A DNA stretch of 7,753 nt, from positions 1-7,753 of the forward strand of contig DDJH01000129.1 of NCBI GenBank assembly GCA_002338895.1, in the 5' to 3' direction. The notes below the pieces were generated by a model. That model was not told the DNA's origin and did not search any database. It saw nothing but the letters and a program-made list of their open reading frames with translations. The DNA is from Lentisphaeria bacterium UBA1829 (lineage in GTDB: Bacteria > Verrucomicrobiota > Lentisphaeria > Victivallales > UBA1829). The translations under genes were made by a program, and so were the position numbers. Positions 1 through 7,182 of this stretch are shown here, in pieces (the first letter of the stretch is position 1; each line of letters opens with the position of its first letter).

Positions 1-507
1 AAAATTTCCGCCGGGGAGGTCGGTTCGGCCAATCGAGCCGCTGAAGAGCGTATCTCCCGTAAAAATCGCATTCAGGGAAGAGAAATAATAGCAGACCCCT
101 CCCCTCGTATGTCCGGGAGTCGAAAGAATCGTGAAGTCGTCGTAGACAGGAGGCCAGGGAGCCACCGGAGGAAGATTTTTCGCCGGCGGAAGGAACGGAA
201 GAAGGGCGTTCTCCCGGCTTTGGTAGAGTGGTACGTCATCCGGTGGAACGTAAATGGCTTTCACTTTCAGTTTTTCCGCCAGTTCCCCCGCACCGCTGAT
301 GTGATCCACATGCGCATGGGTCAGCAGAATCACAAATTCCGAGGCTTGAAAACGGGTCGCATTGGCATAGAGTTTATCTGCATCTGCTCCGGGATCAATG
401 ATGAAAAGCGGACCGTTATCCCGGGGAAATACATAGTAACAATTGGTTTCGAACACGCCGACCGTCTCTACCAGGATCGTCGGTGCCGTATACAGTTCTT
501 CCGACAT
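1..507 (-). CDS. MBL-fold metallo-hydrolase, glyoxalase II-like (C-terminus cut by window edge)
   Basis: This is the N-terminal 169 residues of a cytoplasmic metallo-beta-lactamase-fold hydrolase; the reading frame runs open through base 1. The metal-binding set is visible in order: THAHVDH at residues 63-69 (H64, H66, D68, H69), the TPGHTRGG turn with H133, and the GDTLFSGSIGRTD stretch with bridging D152. The last ligand His, expected about 40 residues further on, lies outside the window; full family members are about 205-215 residues. The GSIGRTD signature belongs to the glyoxalase II/YcbL-like branch, whose members hydrolyse thioesters such as S-lactoylglutathione or related substrates; the true substrate cannot be read from the sequence. 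No signal peptide is present. The start at 507 is supported by an AAGGGGAG Shine-Dalgarno at 512-519. It follows glnS in the same orientation after 103 bp, with a hairpin between them, so co-transcription is uncertain. Confidence 0.92.
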   Translation of the reverse strand, partial: MSEELYTAPTILVETVGVFETNCYYVFPRDNGPLFIIDPGADADKLYANATRFQASEFVILLTHAHVDHISGAGELAEKLKVKAIYVPPDDVPLYQSRENALLPFLPPAKNLPPVAPWPPVYDDFTILSTPGHTRGGVCYYFSSLNAIFTGDTLFSGSIGRTDLPGGNF

Positions 508-511
508 GGAA

Positions 512-519
512 CTCCCCTT
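512..519 (-). promoter_or_regulatory. Shine-Dalgarno of the MBL-fold gene
   Basis: The minus strand reads AAGGGGAG followed by TTCC and then ATG at 507. This strong purine-rich site, 4 nt from the start, fixes the start codon of the MBL-fold gene. Confidence 0.7.
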
Positions 520-550
520 CCCTGCTTGTTTTCACTCGATTGGATCTAGG

Positions 551-585
551 ATCTCTCCCGCTTTCTCAAATAAAACGGGAGAGAT
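551..585 (-). terminator. Perfect 10-bp hairpin between glnS and the MBL-fold gene, possible terminator
   Basis: The arms 551-560 (ATCTCTCCCG on the plus strand) and 576-585 (CGGGAGAGAT) are exact inverted repeats around a 15-nt AT-rich loop. The hairpin begins 26 nt after the glnS stop codon, where a terminator would be expected. On the minus strand the 3' arm is followed by CCTAGATCCA, not a U-run, so this is not a textbook intrinsic terminator. It could instead stabilise the glnS mRNA 3' end, attenuate transcription into the MBL gene, or be a protein-binding palindrome. The rest of the 103-bp gap (508-610) shows only the MBL Shine-Dalgarno and no convincing promoter. Confidence 0.4.
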
Positions 586-610
586 TGCATTTTGTTCTGA
601 AACGGTCGCG

Positions 611-2296
611 TCAGTTCTGAGCCGCTTTTTTCTGCCAGGAATCCTTCAGAGCCACTGTCCGATTGAACACCGGATGCCCCGGCGTGGAATCCTTGACGTC
701 CGGACAGAAGTAGCCGGTCCGTTCAAACTGAACCGCAATTCCCGGAACGGCATTGACCAGTGCCGGTTCAATCAGGCAGTCTGCTTCTTTCAGGGAATCG
801 GGATTCAGATAATTTCTGTAATCCTCTCCCTCCGGAATCTCCCCGACATCTTCAATGGTGAACAGACGGTCGTAAAGACGAACCTTCGCTTTCTGCGCAT
901 GTTTTGCCGAAAGCCAGTTAATGGTTCCCTTGACCTTTCTTCCATCCGGAGCGTTCCCTCCCCTGCTGGCGGGATCGTAGGTGCAGTGGATTGCCGTGAT
1001 CCGCCCGTCCGCATCCTTGTCGACGGAAACGCAGGTGATCAGATAGGCATACCGGAGACGAACCTCCGCTCCCGGTGCAAGCCGATGGAACTGTTTGATC
1101 GGATTTTCCATAAAATCCGTTGCCTCGATCCAGAGCTCTTTCGAGAAGGGAACCTTGCGGGTTCCGGCATTCGGATCTTCCGGATTGTTGATCGCCTCCA
1201 TCTCTTCGACCTGGTCTTCCGGATAATTGTCCAGAATCAGTTTCACGGGGTTCAGAACCGCCATGTAACGGTTTGCGGTCTTATTCAGCTCCTCCCGGAT
1301 GCAGTAGTCCAGAAGAGCAACATCGGTCAGACTGTTGAATTTCGTCACGCCGACCTTTTCGCAGAAGTACCGGATTGCAGCCGGCGGTACGCCGCGGCGG
1401 CGGTATGCGCAGATTGTCGGCATACGGGGATCATCCCAGCCTGCCACCCTCCCCTCTTTGACCAGCTCCAGAAGTTTGCGCTTGCTCATCACCGTATAGG
1501 TCAGATTGAGACGGGCAAACTCCGTCTGCTGCGGATGGTTCGGAGTCTCCAGTGCATCCAGAATCCAGTCGTAAAGCGGACGATGAATCTCAAATTCCAG
1601 TGTGCAGATCGAGTTTGTAATTCCTTCAATCGCATCGGAGAGGCAGTGGGCGAAGTCGTAAAGCGGATAGATGCACCACTTGTTCCCCGTTCGATGATGG
1701 TACGCATGACGAATCCGGTAGATCGCCGGATCACGCATGTGCATGTTCGGCGACGCCATGTCGATTTTAGCCCGGAGCACATACGCTCCATCCGGAAATT
1801 CTCCGTTTTTCATCCGCTCGAACAGCGCAAGATTCTCCTCCACCGGACGATCACGGTTCGGACTGGGCTTCCCCGGCTCCGTCAGAGTTCCCTTGTACGC
1901 CTTGAACTCCTCGTCGCTCAGATCGCAGACGTAGGCCTTGCCCCGTTTAATCAGTTCCACCGCATACGCATAGAGCTGATCAAAGTAGTCCGACGCATAG
2001 AACAGATTCTTTCCCCAGTCCCATCCGAGCCAGCGGACATCCTCCAGAATGGACTCCACATATTCGGTGTCCTCCTTGGTCGGATTCGTATCGTCCAGCC
2101 GCATATTGCAGTGTCCGCCGTATTGCTTCGCAAGGCCGAAATTCAGGCAGATGGATTTTGCATGACCAATGTGGAGATATCCGTTCGGTTCCGGCGGAAA
2201 GCGTGTAACAACCCGTCCTCCGTGTCTTCCGGTTCTCAGATCCTCGTCAATGATCTCGGTGATAAAATTCGCTGAATTCTCGGTTGTTGCGTCCAT
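611..2296 (-). CDS. glnS: Glutaminyl-tRNA synthetase (GlnRS)
   Basis: This cytoplasmic class I aminoacyl-tRNA synthetase charges tRNA-Gln with glutamine using ATP. At 561 residues it matches the family (about 550-560). The N-terminal Rossmann catalytic domain contains [15 protein letters not shown] with the HIGH motif at residues 42-45, then the RLDDTNP segment near 66-72 and the [15 protein letters not shown] block near 213-227. The KMSKS loop appears in its GlnRS form VMSKR at 269-273, followed by GWDDPRMPT, which separates it from GluRS. The anticodon-binding beta-barrels follow from about residue 340, ending in the typical ERTGYFCPD and [13 protein letters not shown] stretches. The gene looks intact. 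The start at 2296 is supported by AAGGAG at 2308-2313, with a rather long 11-nt spacing, and because the protein begins at the expected distance before the catalytic core. It probably has its own promoter in the gap upstream and is functionally unrelated to the secreted genes before it. Confidence 0.98.
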   Translation of the reverse strand: MDATTENSANFITEIIDEDLRTGRHGGRVVTRFPPEPNGYLHIGHAKSICLNFGLAKQYGGHCNMRLDDTNPTKEDTEYVESILEDVRWLGWDWGKNLFYASDYFDQLYAYAVELIKRGKAYVCDLSDEEFKAYKGTLTEPGKPSPNRDRPVEENLALFERMKNGEFPDGAYVLRAKIDMASPNMHMRDPAIYRIRHAYHHRTGNKWCIYPLYDFAHCLSDAIEGITNSICTLEFEIHRPLYDWILDALETPNHPQQTEFARLNLTYTVMSKRKLLELVKEGRVAGWDDPRMPTICAYRRRGVPPAAIRYFCEKVGVTKFNSLTDVALLDYCIREELNKTANRYMAVLNPVKLILDNYPEDQVEEMEAINNPEDPNAGTRKVPFSKELWIEATDFMENPIKQFHRLAPGAEVRLRYAYLITCVSVDKDADGRITAIHCTYDPASRGGNAPDGRKVKGTINWLSAKHAQKAKVRLYDRLFTIEDVGEIPEGEDYRNYLNPDSLKEADCLIEPALVNAVPGIAVQFERTGYFCPDVKDSTPGHPVFNRTVALKDSWQKKAAQN

Positions 2297-2307
2297 AATA
2301 CGGCAAA

Positions 2308-2313
2308 CTCCTT
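2308..2313 (-). promoter_or_regulatory. Shine-Dalgarno of glnS
   Basis: The minus strand reads AAGGAG 11 nt before the ATG at 2296. The spacing is longer than ideal, but no nearer alternative start is in frame. Confidence 0.55.
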
Positions 2314-2334
2314 AAACTTAATGTTGACGCAGGT

Positions 2335-2362
2335 AATATAAATGAATTTTGCCGCATTTCCA
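2335..2362 (-). promoter_or_regulatory. Candidate sigma70-type promoter for glnS
   Basis: On the minus strand a TGGAAA -35-like box (2357-2362, 4 of 6 to TTGACA) is separated by 16 bp from a TATATT -10-like box (2335-2340, 5 of 6 to TATAAT). Transcription would start around 2328, giving a leader of roughly 30 nt before glnS. The position in the 76-bp gap between the secreted-protein unit and a housekeeping gene is sensible. I see no clear terminator for the upstream unit in this gap, so read-through into glnS is also possible. Confidence 0.35.
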
Positions 2363-2372
2363 GTCAGGCCTT

Positions 2373-4760
2373 CTATTTTCTTTCAAATTCCGCTTCGATC
2401 AGCGATGCCGCCGCGGCCGCCAGAGAATCCGGCAGCGCAATCTCCTCTCCGTTTTTCCGGTAATTCTCTTCCGTCCAGGCCGGATCCTGGCGGAGGATCG
2501 CGTTCAGTTCCAGGAAGGAAATGCCGCGTTCCCGGCGCAGCTCGCGAAGAGATTTGTGCAGTTTCTGTTCTTTCTCTTCCAGCATCCCGTAGCGGCGCGG
2601 AGAAAGCGGAAGCGGGGTGGATAGAACAATCGTCCGAATCTTTCCGGAAAGGGAAAGTCGTTCCAGAAGCAGCGAAATCATGTTCATTTCCTCCCGGAAT
2701 CCCAGGATCCCCTGACGGGCGGACGAAGGCGGGATCACAAGGGCCCCATCCGCATCCGAAGCAGCGATCCGGCGGCATGCCTCCGGCAGTGTCTCCATCA
2801 CCGCGCTTCCCGATGGCAGAGAACTCCGGCTCCAGGGAAGAAATTCCAGTTCCATCCCGAACCGGGCAAAGCCGGAAGTCAGTTTCTCCTTCAGAGCGGA
2901 AGAGTCCTCCGCAATCACGAGAATCTTTTGATGCCTTCTCCACTCCGCACCCAGTTTTCTGGGCAGTTCCCATGCACGGATCTCGTGCAGCGACGACCGA
3001 TGAAGGATGGGGAGCAGACGCCGCCCTTCCCCGTCGAGCAGCCCTTCCGGCGAGGTCTGAAGATCGTCCGGAAGCGCGGAAACCGGCAGAATCCGAAGCG
3101 AACGGGAATCCGCCAGAAGTCCCGGTAAAATCAGACGGAACTCCGCCGTAATCTCCTGCTCGATCATGCGCGCATCCAGCGGATAACTGCGTTTTATGAT
3201 CTGATTCTTCGCGTACCGATCCTCATGCTCCATCGGAATTGCGGAAACGGGAATATACTCCTCCTTCGATGCGAAAACCGGATTCATCCCGGCGGAAACC
3301 GAGAACAGTGCGGTGTAGGCTGTCGGCAGTCCGGAATTGATCTCCAGCGTAATCGACGCATACTCGTCGTCATACAGAAAATACGGCGCCCAGAGCCGGA
3401 GAGAGAGATCCGGGCGGAGCGGAACCTTGATCCCCGTCCTCTCCTTGCGGATCACTTCCAGCGGAAGATAATCCGGACTTTCCGGAATCAGCTTCAAAAC
3501 CGGCATATCCGGATGGCGGAGCGCGAAAACCGAAACCTCCGACGGATAGGTCCGTGAATCCAGTTCCCAGTGCCAGCGGTAGTCCGGATTGAGCACCTGA
3601 TACCGATCCAGCGAGTAGGAGTGATGCTTTGCGGTGAAAAGCGCCAGTGAATCATCCCGCAGAACAATGGGATAGCGTTTCCCGCTCTTCGTTTCCGATC
3701 GTGCGGGGAAGAGCGGAATCGCCGGTGCGAAATCGTCTTCGGTCAACAGCCGGAACGCCCCCTCCCCTTTTTTCCGCCAGGAGAGCGCCGCCCAGTTTGC
3801 GATCGGACCTTTGTAGTACAGAAATTCCAGGAAGTGAGACCCGCGGGAAAGCGGGACGGTCAGAATATCGGAGGAGCCGATCGCGTAGGAGTTCGGATTT
3901 TGAAATTCCCCGAACCGTCGGAGAAGCGTTTTGCCGTTGATCCGCAGAATCCGGGTCGAATTCGTATTCAGACGAAACTCGTACTCTCCGGCCTCCTCGA
4001 CAGCAAGATTGCCCGAAAAACAGGCGACGAAATTCCGATCGGTATCGAATGGACGCTGAGTAAAAAAGATCCGCGAGACGTCGCTGCCTCTTCGCCGGTT
4101 CTGAAAGTGGGAAAAGAAAACCGATTCCAGCGTGTCGGTCGCCACAATCCGGACCGAGTGCACCTTGTCGCAAAGGCGCCGGATCGCCTCCTTGTACTTC
4201 CGGCAGATCTTCGGATCCGTCTGCCGTTTCTGAACCAGGGCGGTATGCAGATCCCCCAGAAACGCCGTCTGCGCCGTTGCAAATTCTCCGATTCGTTTCC
4301 AGAGTTCCCGTCGATTGCGGATCATCGGGGAATTCTGTTTCAGGGATTCGATGGACCCGGCCTCTTCCGGTGAGTTCGGATAACGCCGGCTGATATCCTG
4401 CTGGCGGAGACGGAAGTTTTCCGGGACCGGCGTCAGACGGGAATTCCACCGTTGAAACCGCTGCTTCTTTGGATATCCGTAATAAATATAATAGGAGATT
4501 TTCCGATCCGCCGCGGGCAGCAGAAAATGGTCGTTGTCATATTGATGGATGGAAACCGTTTTCCCATCCCCGGTGAACACGCGGACCCCGTTTTCCAGTG
4601 TCGCGGGAAGACAGATCTTCTTGAAATCCAGATATCCATATTCCCCCGTGACATCGTGGTCGACACGCAGCCGGTACAGCGCCTCTGAATCCTGCCACTC
4701 CACCGCCGCCGCGTGAAGCAGAAGGAAAAACAGAAAATAAAAACTCCTCATTTTGTTCAT
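2373..4760 (-). CDS. Secreted multidomain protein: DUF2341-like N-terminus, PA14-like domain, degenerate SGNH-hydrolase-like C-terminus
   Basis: This 795-residue exported protein begins with a signal peptide (about residues 1-19: basic MNKMR, a Phe/Leu core, then HAAA). Residues 25-97 resemble the DUF2341 beta-sandwich, ending in the typical YYIYYGYP. A charged, helical stretch follows (about 140-220). Residues 229-346 look like a PA14 domain: AGEYEFRL, RILRINGK, then the RGSHFLEFLYYKG strand and AALSW; PA14 domains often bind glycans. Beta-rich sequence of unknown type fills 360-600. Residues 608-795 have the order of an SGNH/GDSL hydrolase, with ILVIAEDSS (613-621) in place of block I and S620 at the nucleophile position. 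However, the block III region reads VIPPSSARQG rather than GxND, and the terminal block V reads EEIALPD rather than DxxH. An active esterase is therefore doubtful. The start at 4760 forms an ATGA overlap with the glycosidase stop and has a G-rich Shine-Dalgarno just before it; Met4 sits too far away. Likely role: glycan binding or processing alongside the upstream glycosidase (inference). Confidence 0.82.
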   Translation of the reverse strand: MNKMRSFYFLFFLLLHAAAVEWQDSEALYRLRVDHDVTGEYGYLDFKKICLPATLENGVRVFTGDGKTVSIHQYDNDHFLLPAADRKISYYIYYGYPKKQRFQRWNSRLTPVPENFRLRQQDISRRYPNSPEEAGSIESLKQNSPMIRNRRELWKRIGEFATAQTAFLGDLHTALVQKRQTDPKICRKYKEAIRRLCDKVHSVRIVATDTLESVFFSHFQNRRRGSDVSRIFFTQRPFDTDRNFVACFSGNLAVEEAGEYEFRLNTNSTRILRINGKTLLRRFGEFQNPNSYAIGSSDILTVPLSRGSHFLEFLYYKGPIANWAALSWRKKGEGAFRLLTEDDFAPAIPLFPARSETKSGKRYPIVLRDDSLALFTAKHHSYSLDRYQVLNPDYRWHWELDSRTYPSEVSVFALRHPDMPVLKLIPESPDYLPLEVIRKERTGIKVPLRPDLSLRLWAPYFLYDDEYASITLEINSGLPTAYTALFSVSAGMNPVFASKEEYIPVSAIPMEHEDRYAKNQIIKRSYPLDARMIEQEITAEFRLILPGLLADSRSLRILPVSALPDDLQTSPEGLLDGEGRRLLPILHRSSLHEIRAWELPRKLGAEWRRHQKILVIAEDSSALKEKLTSGFARFGMELEFLPWSRSSLPSGSAVMETLPEACRRIAASDADGALVIPPSSARQGILGFREEMNMISLLLERLSLSGKIRTIVLSTPLPLSPRRYGMLEEKEQKLHKSLRELRRERGISFLELNAILRQDPAWTEENYRKNGEEIALPDSLAAAAASLIEAEFERK

Positions 4761-7177
4761 TTTCCCCCCTCCCCGACAGGAAAGACCTTGAATGCTAGAT
4801 CCAGCCGGATGTCCGGCGCCTTGATATGGAGTTTCCCTCCGGCGGAATAATCCAGAAAACTGGAGGAAACCGCCTCGCCGCTCATCGTATCGAACCAGCG
4901 GACCAGATACAGTCCCTTCGCCAGCGAGGTCTTCGGATACAGCACGATCCGCCGGGAAAGCGGGACCTCCATCTGCTCATTTCGATAATTTTTCAGCTCG
5001 GATACATTGTAGAACCATCCGTAGAGAATCTTCTGATCCTGCTTGAGAAACAATCCTGAAAGCTCCGGACGCGGAAAAAACAGCTTCTGAATCCGGCCCG
5101 GAAGTCTCTCCCGAAGCGGCTGAAGAAAGGGCTGCGGATGGACCGTCGGACGGGATGAAACGGAAAGAATTCCATATTCCAGCTGTCCTTTTGTCAGATC
5201 AATGCCCTTCAGGTAGTTGCTGAACCCTTTGAAGTGCGCATATTCGTTGTTGATATGGATGAAGTCGTGCCACCAGAGGAGCGGAGTGCCCGCATGACGC
5301 GTGAACAGTGCGGCCCAGACTCCGCCATGAATGTCCGCCTTGAGCTGCGACCAGCCGCCCGCCGCATTTGTCCCGCCGTATTCCGTAATGAGAACGGGCT
5401 TCAGAACCGGAGCGATCCGGTCCTGATGAAGCTGCATCTGGTTTACGATCGGGATACGTGCGTTCCGATAGGCGTCGCAGCAGACATGTGTCAATTCCGG
5501 CGGATCAATGGCAAGATCCTTCCATCCCATCAGGTTTCCGATTTCTCCACAGATATGGGTCGCTGTCAGAAACGGTGCCTGTGTGGTTTGTTTGATGTCG
5601 TTTGCTGTCATTTTATGCCATTTAATCATATCTTTTCGTACTTTCCATGCGCTTGCGACAAGGTCGACTTCGCTCCACTGCTCCAGAGCAAAAATGGCGG
5701 GATCGGCTCCCCAGCGGGCCGCGATGTAGCGGTTGCGCTTCCGGGCGTATTCGATGGCGCGTGGATTGCTCCAGAACTCTTCGGCGGAGGAGAGGAAGCC
5801 TCCGTTGGCTTTCGCAAAGATCCCTTTGGCATTGTAGGGAGAGTCGTACCATTCCGGATCGCAGATGTCCGCAACCTTCCCGTGATTGTCCAGAACAAGA
5901 TTGATGTAGACCCCGTGCTTCCGGGCGAAATCCAGCAGAAGATCCAGCTTCCAGGCGGTCTGCATGTTGTAGTGACCGAGACCGTAGAATCCGTTCCGGG
6001 AGGAACTCCACTCGATCGCATACGTCCAGGAGGCCATCCAGACCTCGATCAGATTGACCCCGTTTTCCGAACAGCGCTGGATATATTCCTCGTAATCGAC
6101 ATTTCCCCGGTCGGGCAGATGCGGAAACCGGCAGGCCCGTTCACTGCGCTGATCAGTATTCGAATGGATGTTGATCCCAACCGGGAAATAAAAATCTCCG
6201 TTATCGTATTCAAAATACCGCGGATTGCGGCGGCTGACCCGGATAAAGCCCGGATGATCGGAATCTTCCACCGGAACGGTCCGCCATTCCGAAAACACCG
6301 TTCCGGTATGGTTCGGATCGGTGGAGTCGGTCATCCGCAGACGAAACTTGTACACCCCTTTTTCCTTTGGAATATAGCGGAACTCCCAGAACGGCAGTCC
6401 CTGAAGAGAGACCCGTTCCGCCGTAAAATGAAATTGGCGCAGGCAGTCAAAGGAGAAGAACGCAGGCCAGGTTTGTATCGTATCCGGAGCCGATGGGGTT
6501 ATGACCTCGAAATCCACAGCGATTTCATCGGGATTGAACGGATTGAAATACTCTTTGTCCAGCTGAAAGCGGGAGAGGATCCGTTCATATTTCACGCCGC
6601 GCTCCGGAAGGCGCCAGTCAAGAGGATGCGGGAAGCGGACGCTCTCCCGTTTTCCTTCCAATTGCGGCGGGCGCATTGTGATGGTTCCGTTCTGCTCGCT
6701 GTCGCTGTAAAGAGAAACGCCGGCGGCGAAGATCCGCGACGCAAAAAAGCCGCTCCACGCCGCATGATGTCCTTGCGGAAACAGATCCTGACCGGAACGA
6801 TCCAGACGGACCGAAAGACGGGTCCATTCGCCCGGTTTCAGCGAAAACTCCTCCCCGGACTGGAACCATGCGCCATCCTTGTCCTTGACAAAGATCCAGG
6901 CTTTCAGCGGAGAGCGGATCCCGTCGGCTTTCACGTCGATCGAGAGACTTCCCGCCTCGAATGCAGCCCGGTCGGGTGCGAACAGAAAACGTTGACGTTC
7001 CTTGTAGAGAAGGGCTCCGCCGGGGAACGAAGCGTTCAGGATGGCGTTTCCATCCGTCTGTCGGGGAACGTCCCCTGCCCCGCGGCATTCCGATTTCCAT
7101 TCGCCGGGAAACGGAGTCGCCGCGGACAGCAGCCCGAAAACCAGAAACAGGGGGAAAAGTGCGGAAACAAATTTCAT
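4757..7177 (-). CDS. Secreted glycosidase-like protein, GH-A clan TIM barrel with N-terminal beta-sandwich and DUF5060-like domains
   Basis: This 806-residue protein is exported by an N-terminal signal peptide (about residues 1-20, cleavage near LSAA/TP). Residues 40-175 form a jelly-roll-like, CBM-style sandwich. Residues 215-305 resemble DUF5060, the domain that commonly precedes GH-A barrels (WEFRYIPKEKGVYKFRLRM). The barrel runs from about 318 (FEYDNGDFYFPVGINIH) to about 645. FALEQWSEVDL (496-506) corresponds to strand 4 with E503 as candidate acid/base, and VLITEYGG (595-602) to strand 7 with E599 as candidate nucleophile. LLWWHDF (633-639) fits strand 8. The C-terminal 660-806 region is another sandwich similar to the collagen-binding-like domain that follows DUF4038-type barrels. 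The expected reaction is retaining hydrolysis of a glycosidic bond, but family and substrate cannot be named. One oddity is Ser502 where clan GH-A enzymes normally have Asn before the acid/base. The start at 7177 is only 5 nt after the pseudopilin stop, and the gene overlaps the next by 4 nt. Confidence 0.82.
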   Translation of the reverse strand: MKFVSALFPLFLVFGLLSAATPFPGEWKSECRGAGDVPRQTDGNAILNASFPGGALLYKERQRFLFAPDRAAFEAGSLSIDVKADGIRSPLKAWIFVKDKDGAWFQSGEEFSLKPGEWTRLSVRLDRSGQDLFPQGHHAAWSGFFASRIFAAGVSLYSDSEQNGTITMRPPQLEGKRESVRFPHPLDWRLPERGVKYERILSRFQLDKEYFNPFNPDEIAVDFEVITPSAPDTIQTWPAFFSFDCLRQFHFTAERVSLQGLPFWEFRYIPKEKGVYKFRLRMTDSTDPNHTGTVFSEWRTVPVEDSDHPGFIRVSRRNPRYFEYDNGDFYFPVGINIHSNTDQRSERACRFPHLPDRGNVDYEEYIQRCSENGVNLIEVWMASWTYAIEWSSSRNGFYGLGHYNMQTAWKLDLLLDFARKHGVYINLVLDNHGKVADICDPEWYDSPYNAKGIFAKANGGFLSSAEEFWSNPRAIEYARKRNRYIAARWGADPAIFALEQWSEVDLVASAWKVRKDMIKWHKMTANDIKQTTQAPFLTATHICGEIGNLMGWKDLAIDPPELTHVCCDAYRNARIPIVNQMQLHQDRIAPVLKPVLITEYGGTNAAGGWSQLKADIHGGVWAALFTRHAGTPLLWWHDFIHINNEYAHFKGFSNYLKGIDLTKGQLEYGILSVSSRPTVHPQPFLQPLRERLPGRIQKLFFPRPELSGLFLKQDQKILYGWFYNVSELKNYRNEQMEVPLSRRIVLYPKTSLAKGLYLVRWFDTMSGEAVSSSFLDYSAGGKLHIKAPDIRLDLAFKVFPVGEGGK
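4760..4774 (-). promoter_or_regulatory. G-rich Shine-Dalgarno and slippery-type heptamer at an ATGA overlap
   Basis: The minus strand reads GGGGAGGGGGGAAA directly before ATG (4760). The GGAG core serves as ribosome-binding site for the PA14/SGNH-like gene while coding the last residues (VGEGGK) of the glycosidase. The glycosidase stop TGA (4759-4757) overlaps the next ATG, so termination-reinitiation is the likely mode. The heptamer G GGA AAA (4766-4760), read in the glycosidase frame, also has the X XXY YYZ form of a -1 frameshift site, and the -1 frame is that of the downstream gene. Confidence 0.6.
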
Positions 7178-7182
7178 GGATC

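Noticed and set aside
109..549. Plus-strand open frame of 146 codons opposite the MBL-fold gene
   Set aside because: The minus strand encodes clear metal-binding motifs across the same bases; the plus frame is only a shadow.
443..2275. Long plus-strand open frame of 610 codons opposite glnS
   Set aside because: It is antisense to an unmistakable glnS and its translation resembles no protein. It exists because glnS seldom uses TTA, CTA or TCA codons in the matching register.
2342..3151. Plus-strand open frame of 269 codons opposite the PA14/SGNH-like gene
   Set aside because: The translation is a low-complexity Pro/Ser/Arg-rich product typical of antisense reading in GC-rich DNA, with no domain.
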